Shown: positions 9,903 to 19,718, counted from the stretch's first letter. The stretch: DNA of 64,000 nucleotides from Methyloligella sp. (GCA_021604645.1 BQJJ01000002.1:124001-188000), one strand, 5' to 3'. The notes: generated from the letters alone by a model not told the origin. Made by a program: numbers and translations.

Positions 9903-10652
9903 TTAGAGTACTCCTGCTTCATTTTTAAGTTTGTCTACCAACTCAGCAACAGTTTCAACCTTCACACCGGCTTCACGTGCTGCTGGCTCTGTTGTTGTGA
10001 TGATGGTTTGTCTCAGGGCTGTGTCGTTGCCATAAGAAGCAAGCTCTTTTTCTTCCAATGGCTTTTTCTTTGCTTTCATGATGTTTGGTAAAGAAGCGTA
10101 TCTTGGCTCGTTAAGGCGAAGGTCAGTTGTGACAATCGCTGGCAAGTTTAATGATACGGTTTGTAGACCGCCATCAATCTCGCGGGTCACGACTGCTTTT
10201 TCGCCTTCAAGCTCGAGTTTGTAAGCAAAGGTGCCTTGTGGCCATCCAAGGAGAGCTGCCAGCATTTGGCCTGTTTGGTTGCAATCATCGTCAATGGCTT
10301 GCTTGCCGAGGATCACAAGTCCAGGTGTTTCTTCTTCGACAACGACTTTGAGTAGCTTTGCGGCTGCAAGAGGCTCAACACCCTCATCGCTTACGATGTG
10401 GATGGCTCTGTCTGCGCCCATAGCAAGAGCTGTACGCAATGTTTCTTGAGTTTTCTTGGGGCCGATTGAAACTGTAACGATTTCTTCTGCTTTGCCAGCT
10501 TCTTTTAAGCGAACGGCTTCTTCAACAGCGATTTCGTCAAATGGGTTCATTGACATTTTTACATTTGCCAAATCGACACCTGATCCATCTGATTTTACAC
10601 GGATCTTAACATTGTAATCTACGACCCGTTTTATCGGAACTAGGATCTTCAT
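9903..10652 (-). CDS. etfB: Electron transfer flavoprotein, beta subunit
   Basis: AMP-binding partner of EtfA, 249 residues. Family signatures: [19 protein letters not shown] at the start, [28 protein letters not shown], and the recognition-loop region [20 protein letters not shown] that docks onto acyl-CoA dehydrogenases. A strong GGAGG site lies 8 bases before ATG 10652. It follows the acyl-CoA dehydrogenase gene by 63 bp on the same strand; stop and start of etfB/etfA touch without a gap. Confidence 0.96.
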   Translation of the reverse strand: MKILVPIKRVVDYNVKIRVKSDGSGVDLANVKMSMNPFDEIAVEEAVRLKEAGKAEEIVTVSIGPKKTQETLRTALAMGADRAIHIVSDEGVEPLAAAKLLKVVVEEETPGLVILGKQAIDDDCNQTGQMLAALLGWPQGTFAYKLELEGEKAVVTREIDGGLQTVSLNLPAIVTTDLRLNEPRYASLPNIMKAKKKPLEEKELASYGNDTALRQTIITTTEPAAREAGVKVETVAELVDKLKNEAGVL

Positions 10653-10715
10653 TTATGTGGTCCTCCACATGGTTGACTCATGTTGTTAGAAAATAGTTAG
10701 AAATAATTTAAAAAT

Positions 10716-12458
10716 CTAACGTTTCAAATCTGATTGAATACGAGCTAGAAGCGATAAATAAGATGGTAAAATATGCGTTGCAAAGAAACGAGCTTTCATC
10801 AACTTACCCGTTTTTAACTCTTCAGAAACGTCCGAACTTTTCTTTACTGCACAAAGAATTTTTATCCACATCCACCCTAAAAGCACTAAAGAGAAAAGTC
10901 GCAAATAGTCACTGGCAACAGTCTGTAAAACGACGGGCTCTTTCCTTAAACCGACAAGCTTAGATGTAATAGAATCTAGCGCATCTAAAGAATTTAAAAT
11001 CAATTGAGAAACATCGTCAATCTCAGCAAACTGTTGGGCTTCAAATATATCCGCTTCGATATGTTCAAATAATTGAAAAGGCAATTTCGCGTCATTTAAA
11101 AATATTTTACGAGTTATTAAATCTAGCGACTGAATACCATTTGTTCCCTCATAAATTTGTGTGATGCGAACATCTCGAACATATTGTTCCATACCCCATT
11201 CATGAATATAACCATGTCCACCAAATACTTGTTGGGCCATCACACATGATTCAAGACCAAAATCTGATAAAGCAGCTTTGATAATAGGAGTTACTAGAGA
11301 TACAAAATTAGAGGCCTCTTTCTGCTCTGCCTCAGAGGGGTGATAATCTCTTTTATCAAGTTCAAGGGCCGTCAATAAACACAAAGCTCTAGCAGCTTCA
11401 TTAACTGAGCTTATAGTCATTAACATACGCTTCACATCAGGATGACAAATAATTGGAGCAGGATTACTATCATCTAAACTTTGTCGACCTTGCTTTCTTT
11501 CCTGCGCGTAATCAGTCGCTTTTTGATAAGCAATTTCAGCAACCCCTAAAGCTTGTGTTCCTACAAAAAGGCGCTCAGTATTCATCATAGAAAACATAGC
11601 CTTAAGACCGCTGTGAGCATCACCAATTAACCAACCCGTAGCATCTTCATAATTCAAAACACACGTTGGTTGAGCATGAATACCCATCTTTGTTTCAATT
11701 CCACCAACAATTATTTTGTTTTTCTCTCCTATCTCACCATCAGTAGAAACAAAATATTTAGGCACTAAAAAAAGACTAAGGCCTCCACTACCACTCGGAG
11801 CACCTGGTAAACGAGCCAAAACAAGATGGATTATATTTCCACCAAAATCATGGTCACCTGAAGAAATAAAAATTTTTGTACCGTTAATTTTATAAGAACC
11901 ATCCCCATTTGGATTTGCTCGCGTCGTTACCAAACTAAGATCAGAACCTGCACCAGCCTCTGTTAGTGACATCACACCAGTCCACTCGCCACTTATTAAA
12001 TTAGGTAAGTATTTTTCTTTAATTTCATCTGTAGCGTATAGTTTGATAACCTCACATGCCCCTCTGGTTAACGCAGGAAACAAACCAAAAGACATATTAG
12101 ATGCAGAAATGATTTCATCTGTTAAAAACTGTAGAGCATGAGACAAACCTTGCCCCCCATACTCAACATCACCTGAAAGACTTGCCCAACCATTTTCAAC
12201 GAATTTTTTATAGGCTTCAGGAAAACCTGTTGGTGTTGTCACCTGACCATCATGAAATTTACAACCTTCAGCATCTCCCGTACTATTTAACGGAAGAAGA
12301 ACATTGTTACAAAATTTTTCACACTCACCTACAACACTAAGCATTAAATCTAAGTCCAATTCACTTAGTTTAGGAATTTCAGACATGCGCTGATCAAAAG
12401 AAAAAACTTCTGTAAGTAAGAATTTTACATCTTCAACTGGATAATTTAAATTTATCAT
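10716..12458 (-). CDS. Acyl-CoA dehydrogenase with C-terminal extension (DmdC-like)
   Basis: FAD enzyme introducing the alpha-beta double bond in acyl-CoA; electrons go to ETF, encoded just downstream. 580 residues, longer than the usual 380, which fits the subfamily carrying an extra C-terminal domain (3-methylmercaptopropionyl-CoA dehydrogenase DmdC and relatives). Visible motifs: GVMSLTEAGAGSDLSLVTTR (flavin/substrate contact), QQVFGGHGYIHEWGMEQYVRD, and IYEGTNGIQSLDLI, in which the Glu is the expected catalytic base. The last 110 residues are the extension. It is 12 bp behind the dehydrogenase/hydratase fusion gene, so cotranscribed. Whether the true substrate is a fatty acyl-CoA or methylmercaptopropionyl-CoA cannot be decided from sequence. 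Confidence 0.9.
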   Translation of the reverse strand: MINLNYPVEDVKFLLTEVFSFDQRMSEIPKLSELDLDLMLSVVGECEKFCNNVLLPLNSTGDAEGCKFHDGQVTTPTGFPEAYKKFVENGWASLSGDVEYGGQGLSHALQFLTDEIISASNMSFGLFPALTRGACEVIKLYATDEIKEKYLPNLISGEWTGVMSLTEAGAGSDLSLVTTRANPNGDGSYKINGTKIFISSGDHDFGGNIIHLVLARLPGAPSGSGGLSLFLVPKYFVSTDGEIGEKNKIIVGGIETKMGIHAQPTCVLNYEDATGWLIGDAHSGLKAMFSMMNTERLFVGTQALGVAEIAYQKATDYAQERKQGRQSLDDSNPAPIICHPDVKRMLMTISSVNEAARALCLLTALELDKRDYHPSEAEQKEASNFVSLVTPIIKAALSDFGLESCVMAQQVFGGHGYIHEWGMEQYVRDVRITQIYEGTNGIQSLDLITRKIFLNDAKLPFQLFEHIEADIFEAQQFAEIDDVSQLILNSLDALDSITSKLVGLRKEPVVLQTVASDYLRLFSLVLLGWMWIKILCAVKKSSDVSEELKTGKLMKARFFATHILPSYLSLLARIQSDLKR

Positions 12459-12470
12459 TATTCTACCCTC

Positions 12471-14753
12471 CTAATTTTTTAGTTTTTTACCAGTTGAAAT
12501 CATATGAGATATACGCTCAGCTGCTGAATTGGTGCGAATAAGTTCCAAGAAATTCTTTCGCTCTAAACCCAAAACATCCGCTTCTTTAATCTTTGAGTTC
12601 TCCAAAAAACTAACAGCTAGCAAACTACAAATAGCCTTGACCATCTGCTTTTCATAAGGAGAAAAACGATCATCAGAATGATAGGTCTCCAAATATTTTC
12701 GACAAGCACTTTCATCCTCAATGTTGATCTTCAACTCTTGAGGCTTTATAGGTTCATAATTTTCTGCGAGAGAAAGTGCGGTCCGTTTTGCATCACTCAG
12801 AAGACGGTCTTTATTCATTGTTATCAAGTCTGAAGAACTTAACAGTCCTATACTTTTTGCATGATCAGCACAATTTGATGCATTAGCCGTTAATAAATAC
12901 TCAATAATTTTTTCAAAAGCTGGACGCCAATCCGCTCCATTTTCAACGGGATCAGTAAAGCGCAAAATAAGCTCTTTAACTCCTCCCCAGCCTGGCAATA
13001 ATCCAACCTGAGTTTCAACAAGGCCAGCTTTTAATTCTGCATGAGCTTGTATTGCATCACAATGCAATAACAACTCACACCCCCCACCCAAAGCAAATCC
13101 AGATGCGGCACCAACAACAGGTATAGATGAATATTTAACCTTGTCGAAAACTCGTTGACCCTTTTTAAGAAAAAGCTCGAGCTCATCCCATTTTTTGTTT
13201 TTTGAAAGCTCCAAGAGTAATTTTAAATTAGCTCCAGCGCTAAAATAGTCCTGGTGCCCTGTAATAACTAAACTTTTAAAATCGCTCTGGGCAATTTTTA
13301 TTGCCCTCTCTAAGTCCTCAAATAAAGCAAAATCGAACGCATTCATTTTTGTGTACAATTCCAAACAAGCAACACCATCCTTTAAATCATATAAACGACT
13401 ACTTTTTGTCTCCTGCAGAAATTGCCCCTTACAAAACAGGTCTTTCAGAACAAAAACTCCTTTGGGTGGTGTGATAGTTTTGCGAGTATTATCAGGCAAC
13501 AAACACTCTAAATGACAATCTTTAGAAAAATAAATCCCACCTTGTTTACAGGCTTGTTTTAAAAAGGGTGCAACATTCAAGTTTCTTTCTTCCAAAGCCT
13601 CGACAACCCATTGCACTCCCAGGTTATCAATCATTTTAAATGGCCCAATACCCCACCCATAACCAAAACACATAGCGTCATCGACATCTTGAGGAGAACT
13701 GGCAATCTCTGGAATTAAACTCGCTGCGTAATTGAGAACTTTCAACATAACCAAGGCTGCAAACTTTGCGCCTTCACTATCATGATCTAATAACAAACGT
13801 AGCTTTTCAACGTTAACCAAAGGCCAACTATAATCATGCTTTTGAAAGCTCCTATATTCACCTGTACTTAAATCAATAACATCAAATGTCCCTGCCTTTT
13901 TATCAAGCCTGTAAAACCCCTTACCAGCCTTACGACCAAGCTTACCACTAGCAATCATGTTTGTTATCAATGCACAGTCAATATCAATCTCATGGATAAC
14001 ATCGTCACTCAATTTATCTTGCAGGGTCTTAACTAAAGTCGGTAACAAATCAACCCCGATTAAATCAGCCAAACCAAAAATAGCTGTTTTAGGAATTCCA
14101 AAAGGTTTCCCTAATAATTGATCAACTTCTTCGATATTCATATTAGATTTGATTGCTTCTTCAATCCCTACAGCTATCCAATAAGCACCAATACGGTTAG
14201 CTATAAAACCGGGGGTATCATTGCATTCAACGATTTTTTTACCCAAACCATAGTCTGCAAATTCAGTCACTAGACGGAAGACCTCGGGAGAAGTCTGCTG
14301 ACCCTTAACGACCTCTAAAAGGCGCATATGACGTGGAGGGTTAAAGAAATGAGTAATAAGAAAATGAGTTTTAAACTCCTCAGAGACCTCACTTAATAAA
14401 ACTTCGCTTGGAATCGTTGAGGTATTTGAAGATACAATGGTATGGGGAGATCTAATCTTATCGAGCTGACTATAAAGTGTCTGCTTAGCTTCAACATCTT
14501 CAATGATAGCTTCGATAATCCAATCTACTTTTGCTAGTTTATCAAAACTGTCTGTCAAACTTCCGCATTCGACCCTATCAGCAAATTCAGGCATCATAAA
14601 ACCAGACACCTTTTTTTGTTTTTCCACGCCACTTTCAGCAAGCTCTTTTGTTAAATCAAGCAAAAGAGTTTGAATGCCTGCATTTGCAAAATGAGCTGCT
14701 ATTCCGGCTCCCATAACACCAGCCCCTATGACAGCAACAGTCTTAGATTTCAT
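12471..14753 (-). CDS. Fused 3-hydroxyacyl-CoA dehydrogenase / enoyl-CoA hydratase (FadN/FadB-type)
   Basis: Bifunctional beta-oxidation enzyme, 760 residues, with the dehydrogenase first and the hydratase last, the reverse of E. coli FadB. Residues 1-300: Rossmann motif VIGAGVMGAGIAAHFANAGI, SSNTSTIPS, HFFNPPRHMRLLEVVKG with the catalytic His, and NDTPGFIANRIGAYW; a second HCDH C-terminal repeat follows (GYGWGIGPFKMIDNLG). From about 440: hydratase/isomerase crotonase fold with VVGAASGFALGGGCELLLHC (oxyanion hole) and VETQVGLLPGWGGVKEL. First gene of the minus-strand operon that continues into the acyl-CoA dehydrogenase and etfBA. The promoter faces the TetR gene at 15073 across two operator-like palindromes. 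Confidence 0.9.
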   Translation of the reverse strand: MKSKTVAVIGAGVMGAGIAAHFANAGIQTLLLDLTKELAESGVEKQKKVSGFMMPEFADRVECGSLTDSFDKLAKVDWIIEAIIEDVEAKQTLYSQLDKIRSPHTIVSSNTSTIPSEVLLSEVSEEFKTHFLITHFFNPPRHMRLLEVVKGQQTSPEVFRLVTEFADYGLGKKIVECNDTPGFIANRIGAYWIAVGIEEAIKSNMNIEEVDQLLGKPFGIPKTAIFGLADLIGVDLLPTLVKTLQDKLSDDVIHEIDIDCALITNMIASGKLGRKAGKGFYRLDKKAGTFDVIDLSTGEYRSFQKHDYSWPLVNVEKLRLLLDHDSEGAKFAALVMLKVLNYAASLIPEIASSPQDVDDAMCFGYGWGIGPFKMIDNLGVQWVVEALEERNLNVAPFLKQACKQGGIYFSKDCHLECLLPDNTRKTITPPKGVFVLKDLFCKGQFLQETKSSRLYDLKDGVACLELYTKMNAFDFALFEDLERAIKIAQSDFKSLVITGHQDYFSAGANLKLLLELSKNKKWDELELFLKKGQRVFDKVKYSSIPVVGAASGFALGGGCELLLHCDAIQAHAELKAGLVETQVGLLPGWGGVKELILRFTDPVENGADWRPAFEKIIEYLLTANASNCADHAKSIGLLSSSDLITMNKDRLLSDAKRTALSLAENYEPIKPQELKINIEDESACRKYLETYHSDDRFSPYEKQMVKAICSLLAVSFLENSKIKEADVLGLERKNFLELIRTNSAAERISHMISTGKKLKN

Positions 14754-14846
14754 TTTCCTTATTTCCTATTCTGCTAGCAAACCTAATGAACTCAATCAGT
14801 TAGCTTTCCAAAACAATTAAGCATAAGAAAAGCCCACAAACTAAAT

Positions 14847-14902
14847 ACATCGAACGTTCGTTGTAATTTTGGTGAATTTATGTATCAAACGTCCGTTGTA
14901 AT
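14847..14902. promoter_or_regulatory. Pair of TetR-type operators ahead of the acyl-CoA oxidation operon
   Basis: Two 21-bp boxes (14847-14867 and 14882-14902) match at 17 positions and are 35 bp apart start to start. Each has an AACG-NN-CGTT palindromic core (AACGTTCGTT and AACGTCCGTT) followed by GTAAT. They sit 95-150 bp before the first operon gene and face the divergent TetR gene, which is the obvious binder (inference). Confidence 0.65.
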
Positions 14903-15035
14903 ATCAAGTTAAAAAATCACAGCTCATTAATATTGCAACATTTGACGGAGAAAACTGGAAAGATGAAACCAGCTCAGTAGGCATTTCTACACTTTATATT
15001 TTAGGTTCATTAGTATAGACAAATGGTATCCATTT

Positions 15036-15057
15036 TAACGTTTATAACCTAACGTTT
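15036..15057. promoter_or_regulatory. Direct repeat of operator half-sites at the tetR start
   Basis: TAACGTTT occurs at 15036-15043 and again at 15050-15057, just before the TetR start codon. Each copy repeats the AACG arm of the upstream boxes, suggesting weaker autoregulatory sites. Confidence 0.4.
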
Positions 15058-15072
15058 GGTATAGGAATTATC

Positions 15073-15696
15073 ATGCCTGCTACAAAACAAAACTTGAATA
15101 CTCAAAACTCACAGAAAGGCACTTCAAGAAGAGAAAAAAGCAATCAAAAGCAAATTGACATATTAAAAAAATCAGCAAACTTATTTGCTAGCGATGGCTA
15201 CCATGCTACATCAATGCGCAAAATAGCTGAATGTGTTGGTCTGAGTGGCGGGTCTCTTTATTATTACATTGAATCAAAAGAGAAACTGTTTGTACAAATC
15301 AACGTTTACGCTCTAAGCTCAGCTAAAGAACGCATAGAAATAGCCATTTCTGAATTTGATGACCCCTGGAGTCGTTTGGAAGTAGCTTGTGTCGAATTGC
15401 TAAAAATTCAACTTGATCCTGATTCAATAACAATGCCTCTCATGAAGGACTTTCATACGATCCCTAATGAACTGCGACAAAAAATTATTAAAAGCAGGGA
15501 TGAATTTGAAGTGATTTTTTCAAATCTTATTAATGAACTAAATTTATCAGATAACATTGATAAGAATATCTATCGTATATTTTTGCTAACAATTCTAAAT
15601 AGCGCATCCAATTGGTTTAAATATAATGGACGTTTGAGCATTGAAGAAATTGGCAAACAAGTTTTGGAAATTTTCAGATTTAAATGCGAAACCTGA
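15073..15696 (+). CDS. TetR/AcrR-family regulator of the acyl-CoA oxidation operon
   Basis: 207-residue repressor. The N-terminal helix-turn-helix is at about residues 25-70 (ILKKSANLFASDGYHATSMR, then KIAECVGLSGGSLYYYIESK), preceded by a basic tail; the remainder is the helical ligand-binding/dimer domain. AGGA precedes the ATG at 15073. It is divergent from the acyl-CoA oxidation genes with shared operators, so an acyl-CoA-responsive repressor of the FadR/PsrA kind is likely (inference). Its TGA stop at 15694 coincides with the first three bases of the insertion-sequence end TGACCTGCGCCCC, so the original C-terminus has probably been replaced by the insertion; the fold appears complete. Confidence 0.85.
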   Translation: MPATKQNLNTQNSQKGTSRREKSNQKQIDILKKSANLFASDGYHATSMRKIAECVGLSGGSLYYYIESKEKLFVQINVYALSSAKERIEIAISEFDDPWSRLEVACVELLKIQLDPDSITMPLMKDFHTIPNELRQKIIKSRDEFEVIFSNLINELNLSDNIDKNIYRIFLLTILNSASNWFKYNGRLSIEEIGKQVLEIFRFKCET

Positions 15697-15710
15697 CCTG
15701 CGCCCCAACT
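15694..15710. repeat. Probable terminal inverted repeat of an IS3-family element
   Basis: TGACCTGCGCCCCAACT resembles the outer end of IS3-family (IS407-type) elements and is followed by the element's non-coding tail up to the transposase remnant. The matching opposite end is missing because the orfA side is deleted. Confidence 0.5.
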
Positions 15711-16574
15711 CTCCTCCAATATTGAGTAGAGTTTTCTACTAAAATTATGGCCTCATGCGGCCAGCTTTTGCAATGTATTTTTGTTAATATTTTTCATGGT
15801 AAATTCATTGGGTGCCATATTGCCCAGTGATGAGTGTGGTCTTACCTGGTTATAATCTTCCTTCCATTCCGTAATCTTCTACCGCGCTTCGTCAAACGAT
15901 GAGAAGAGGGTTTCATTGAGGCATTCATCTCGAAAGTTCCATTAAAGCTCTCAACAAACCCATTCTGCATGGGCTTGCCTGGGGCAATGTAATACCAATC
16001 AATCTTGGTGTCCTGACATCATTTTAGAACAGCCCTACTGGTCATTTCCGTTCAATTGTCTGATACAATTGTTTTGGGTTTACCTCTGTGTCTTATGATC
16101 TTATCTAATTCTCGTGTCATGCGTAAACCTGACAAAGACGTATCAGGCACAAGGCCCAAACATTCGCGCCTATAATCATCAACCACAGCAAGAACTCTGA
16201 ACCGGCTTCCATCCGTAAAGGCATCGAAGACAAAGTCCATGCTCCAGCGCTCATTTGGTTTTTCCGGAACAAGCATTGGTCTTCTCGCCAAGGGCTCGTT
16301 TGCGACCGCCACGCTTGCACACAGTTAACTTCTCTTCACGATAAAAGGCGTCTGATCTTTTTGTGGTTCACATGCCAACCTTGGCGCTGAAGCATAATAT
16401 GCACACGCCTGTAACCGAAGCGACGTCGCTCCTTGGCAATTTACCTCATAGCTTGGCGTTTGGCAGCGGGCATTACCACTTTTTTGAGTTTACATTACGA
16501 AGCATGGCATTATCGAACATCTGTTATGCCAGCAGCTTTTTGAGTTTTCCAGTCTCGCTTTCAAGGGCCTTGAG
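15711..16574 (-). pseudogene. Degenerate IS3-family transposase (orfB plus end of orfA)
   Basis: DDE transposase remnant read on the minus strand. Recognisable pieces in order: the orfA end (LKALESETGKLKKLLA, stop, then MFDNAMLRN and SKKW); the orfB opening (RRRFGYRRVHIMLQRQGWHV, with KKIRRLL after it); the catalytic core RWSMDFVFDAFTDGSRFRVL and AVVDDYRRECLGL with the first Asp residues; and finally [20 protein letters not shown] containing the last Glu. Several stops and shifts interrupt it (for example directly after KTIVSDN), so it cannot make active transposase. An open stretch of 86 codons remains at 16052-16312. The N-terminal part of orfA is absent, replaced by an IS1595 fragment. Group IS407-like is an inference. 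Confidence 0.8.
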
Positions 16575-17083
16575 TTTGCGTGGCGCACGAGATAAGCCGC
16601 GTTCTCCTTTACGACTTTCAAGAATGAAGCTCTTATCAAGCTCGACAATACCGACAAACTTTTGTTTTTGCCAGTCTTTTCCAAATTTTAAAAAGCGGTG
16701 CCACCAACTAAAAAAGGTGCTTTTGCTAATTTTAGCAAACTGCGCCGCCATGCGCACCGAATGCGAGTGCTCTAGCAAGCGAATAAAATTTAACAACCAA
16801 TCTTTATGACACAATCGAGCGAGCGGCGTACCGGTCAGAGCGTTAAAAGTGCTCCCGCAGTCGGCACAACGATAGCGTTGTAAACCATGTTCTTGCCGTG
16901 TCGTCGGATATGTGTTGTGCCACAATGAGGGTATTTGGGATCACCTGATAGCTTCTGTTCGATCTGCTTGATGACCTCATCACCATCCCCGTACTGCTTG
17001 AGCAGATCAATAACCTTCTCAGCTTGTGCCTCGGTTAAATCCTCAAGTTCGCTTAAAAGGTTGTTGAATTGTCTATGATCCAT
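16524..17083 (-). pseudogene. IS1595-family transposase fragment, frameshifted and fused to IS3 orfA tail
   Basis: The 5' part starts at ATG 17083 with an AGAGG site and gives the usual N-terminal helix (LEDLTEAQAEKVIDLLKQYG) and the first zinc-ribbon pair (PHCGTTHIRRHGKN). Near 16890 the frame shifts; the second frame carries LQRYRCADCGSTFNALTGTP, the helical DNA-binding part and VELDKSFILESRKGERGLSR. At about 16574 the IS1595 homology stops after APRK and the protein continues in frame into the IS3 orfA tail. The ISXO2-like nuclease domain is lost. Two dead elements thus form one chimeric reading frame. Confidence 0.75.
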
Positions 17084-17571
17084 ACCTACCTCTTTTCCTT
17101 GAAAAAAAGTAACAAGACATCATGGCGTAAATACACGCTTAATGGGAACAGAGTCTTTTTATTTAAAAGTCTCATTTAAACTACAATATGACAAGAAACC
17201 ATTGAGAAGCATTTTAGGGGCTATCCTAAATAATCACTCTAAATATGATTTAACCCAGTGGCTTAACTTCGATCTTACCTCTAAAGATAACTTCATTTTC
17301 AGAGTTCAATTCCAGAACAATGATCTCACGCAAAGACAGTTTGACAGGCAAACAAAGCAGCCACCAGCGCATGACATTGATTGGCAAAAATGGGTCTCCC
17401 ACAGACCATTCAAAGACCGTCCGCCAAGATCTGAATATTCATAGCTAATTTTGTGTCTTGAACATCCATACCTTTCATCCCCCCAAAAACATAAATAACA
17501 AGCACTTATAATAAAACACAGTTTATTTAAGAACAACAAGTCATGACTGAACAATTGAGAAAAGTAGTTTT
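17084..17571. other. Non-coding segment between IS1595 remnant and relaxase gene
   Basis: About 490 bp. Short open stretches exist on both strands but none has a ribosome site or a recognisable product. In related conjugative modules a TraG coupling-protein gene would follow the relaxase here; it is absent, so this is probably the scar of a deletion. Confidence 0.4.
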
Positions 17572-19548
17572 TTAACCTAAACCAATCCCTCGCTTTTGGG
17601 TGATATCCCAAGACACACTACGAGGCCTCATTACACCTGAAACAGCCTTTCCTCTTACTCGCTCTAATACAGGGCGCCAGGGTACAAGAGTGATGTCATG
17701 CCCTCGTTCAATCAAAGCGTATTTATTCAGCGCCAATAAAACAGGGCGCTTGTAAATGCCTTCAATTTTTTGACCCTGTTTTGTTTCAACAAAGTTGAAA
17801 TTGAGCTCTTTTGATAATACTGTTCCAGTGCTCCGCAACTCTAATTGTTGTAAGTTTTTCATGAACTCGCGCTTGGGGATAAATTCATCATTTTTAAATT
17901 TCCCATTGCCCTGTGCTACGAGCCAAGCCTGCCTGTCATTTAAAGCCGCGAGAACTTGTTTTCCAAAGTGAACATTCGAAAAAGACATATTATCATATTT
18001 ACTGATTATTTGATCCAACCAGGTAGGCCCAACATATGAAGGCAGCTGATCTAAGGGAAGATAAGAACTAACAGTTATAGTCAGTGGCTGCTGGCGTATG
18101 GTAGCTTGTTCATATTTCTTAGCCTTTTCAAGATAATCTTGCCCGATATTCCAGTTCCCATTTTGCGTGCGTTCCACCAAGCCTTTTCGTCGCAATGCTT
18201 CTAATCGACGATCATGCGTTTTTATAAATTCCTTTGACGCGGTTCCATCAAAGGTTTGATGATTTTCAAAACTATATATCCCGTCATTTTGGCTAGCGAT
18301 GTGGTATATGGTATGATCTATAATTCTCGACTCTCCAGACAGAGAAGATAGCTTAATAATCATACCTGGATCTGGTAACTCAATATCTTTCAACACACCA
18401 ATATTTGCATAGTGAATATAACCGTCGACACCATCAACCAACACATAGTTTTGATCCTTCAATTCATCGACAAGACCGAGTTTTAAAACTTTGCCTATTA
18501 CGTGATTATCTGTGTCTTTAGGATCAATAATACGAACCTCATTGGAAGATCGATTCAACCGTAAGATTCGCAAATCTTTCTGGATAAGGGCCATTGCATC
18601 AGATCGTTTTTCCAAATCTTGCAAGACAGGTTTCATTCGTGGAGATAAAGTCCAAAACTGATTTTCTTCTTGGTGAGCCAAACCTAACTTTTCCAGCACC
18701 TTCAATCGCCGCAAAAAAAACTGACGTCTTAGATCTGAACCTAATCTATAGTCAGGTAACCCAGATTGATTATTCTTATAGAACTGTAGGATCTCCCGAT
18801 CCAAACGAGTGAAACGTTCCAACTTAATTTCATGATTAAGCTTCGTTTCTAGTTCATACTCTGTTTGCGGTCCAAGTTCCAAAGTTATGAGGTTTTCCGC
18901 GCGTTGACGAAAACCATGACTGATATAATCACGGGCAATGACAAGATTATCACCTCGATCATCTTTGCCGCGCACAACAATATGCGTATGCGGATAACCA
19001 GTATCGAAATGATCAACCGCAACCCACTCAAGTTTGGTCTCCAAATCATGCTCAGCTTGGTGCATAAGATCACGAACAAACGGTTTTAGGTCTTTGAGTT
19101 TATGCCCATCTTCTGGCGAAACTATAAACCTAAATTGATGGCGATCATCTTTGCAATTTTCTAAAAAGGATTTGCCATCAACCTCATCTGAAATAGCATC
19201 ATAGAGCCTACCTTTTTCTCCTTCTTTGGTGACACCCCCACGCTGAATATAAGAAAGGTGCGCCCGCGCACTTGTCAACTGACCTGAACCAAATTTTGCT
19301 ATGCGCGCCCGCACCACAACACGGCGTTGTTGTGCATTAAACTGAGAGCTTACAGCCAAAGCCCCTGGGGCTCTCCCTCGACCAATGCGAGAACCTGTAA
19401 ATGTATATTTCCTAGCAGATAATTTTGTGGGACTTTGATTATGCCTTTTATTAGCTGACCTTAAAACTTTTTGAATATAGTTTGATTTTCCTGTTGCTTG
19501 TTTTGCTCTGTGTTTAGGAAGCTTCGGTTCAAACTCATCATCATTCAT
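17572..19548 (-). CDS. Conjugative relaxase/mobilisation nuclease with DUF3363 domain
   Basis: 658-residue DNA relaxase that would nick at an origin of transfer and lead the strand into a recipient. The N-terminal HUH domain covers about residues 70-260: SARAHLSYIQRGGV near the catalytic-residue region, HQFRFIVSPEDGHKLKDLKP, and the metal-binding motif VAVDHFDTGYPHTHIVVRGK with three histidines. A long DUF3363 C-terminal half follows. The N-terminal 70 residues are basic. Length and order match relaxases of alphaproteobacterial integrative elements, where the next genes upstream are a TraF peptidase and an excisionase-like protein, as seen here. The frame is intact although the surrounding transfer genes are lost or broken. 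Confidence 0.85.
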   Translation of the reverse strand: MNDDEFEPKLPKHRAKQATGKSNYIQKVLRSANKRHNQSPTKLSARKYTFTGSRIGRGRAPGALAVSSQFNAQQRRVVVRARIAKFGSGQLTSARAHLSYIQRGGVTKEGEKGRLYDAISDEVDGKSFLENCKDDRHQFRFIVSPEDGHKLKDLKPFVRDLMHQAEHDLETKLEWVAVDHFDTGYPHTHIVVRGKDDRGDNLVIARDYISHGFRQRAENLITLELGPQTEYELETKLNHEIKLERFTRLDREILQFYKNNQSGLPDYRLGSDLRRQFFLRRLKVLEKLGLAHQEENQFWTLSPRMKPVLQDLEKRSDAMALIQKDLRILRLNRSSNEVRIIDPKDTDNHVIGKVLKLGLVDELKDQNYVLVDGVDGYIHYANIGVLKDIELPDPGMIIKLSSLSGESRIIDHTIYHIASQNDGIYSFENHQTFDGTASKEFIKTHDRRLEALRRKGLVERTQNGNWNIGQDYLEKAKKYEQATIRQQPLTITVSSYLPLDQLPSYVGPTWLDQIISKYDNMSFSNVHFGKQVLAALNDRQAWLVAQGNGKFKNDEFIPKREFMKNLQQLELRSTGTVLSKELNFNFVETKQGQKIEGIYKRPVLLALNKYALIERGHDITLVPWRPVLERVRGKAVSGVMRPRSVSWDITQKRGIGLG

Positions 19549-19718
19549 ATGATTGGATTACCTTTAAGAGGTTAGACTTGAAATAAGGGGCCAACCAGAA
19601 TCTCATTGGCACCTAAAAAAAGATGTGCAGACAAGGGTTTATTGGGCATATGGGACCAATGTCTTTATCTTGAAACCAGCCCTCTTTTTTAGCTCTTTTC
19701 TAACTTGTCTATCCTTTT

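Noticed and set aside
16363-16809. 148-codon plus-strand frame over the IS remnants
   Set aside because: It is antisense to recognisable transposase sequence and has no homology-like features.
17142-17444. 100-codon plus-strand frame beside the relaxase
   Set aside because: No ribosome site, low-quality composition and no recognisable domain; kept as part of the non-coding spacer.
19549-19718. oriT of the mobilisation module
   Set aside because: Weak inverted repeats (GCCAA/TTGGC, ATTGG/CCAAT) are present upstream of the relaxase, but nothing matches a nick-site motif I can recognise.
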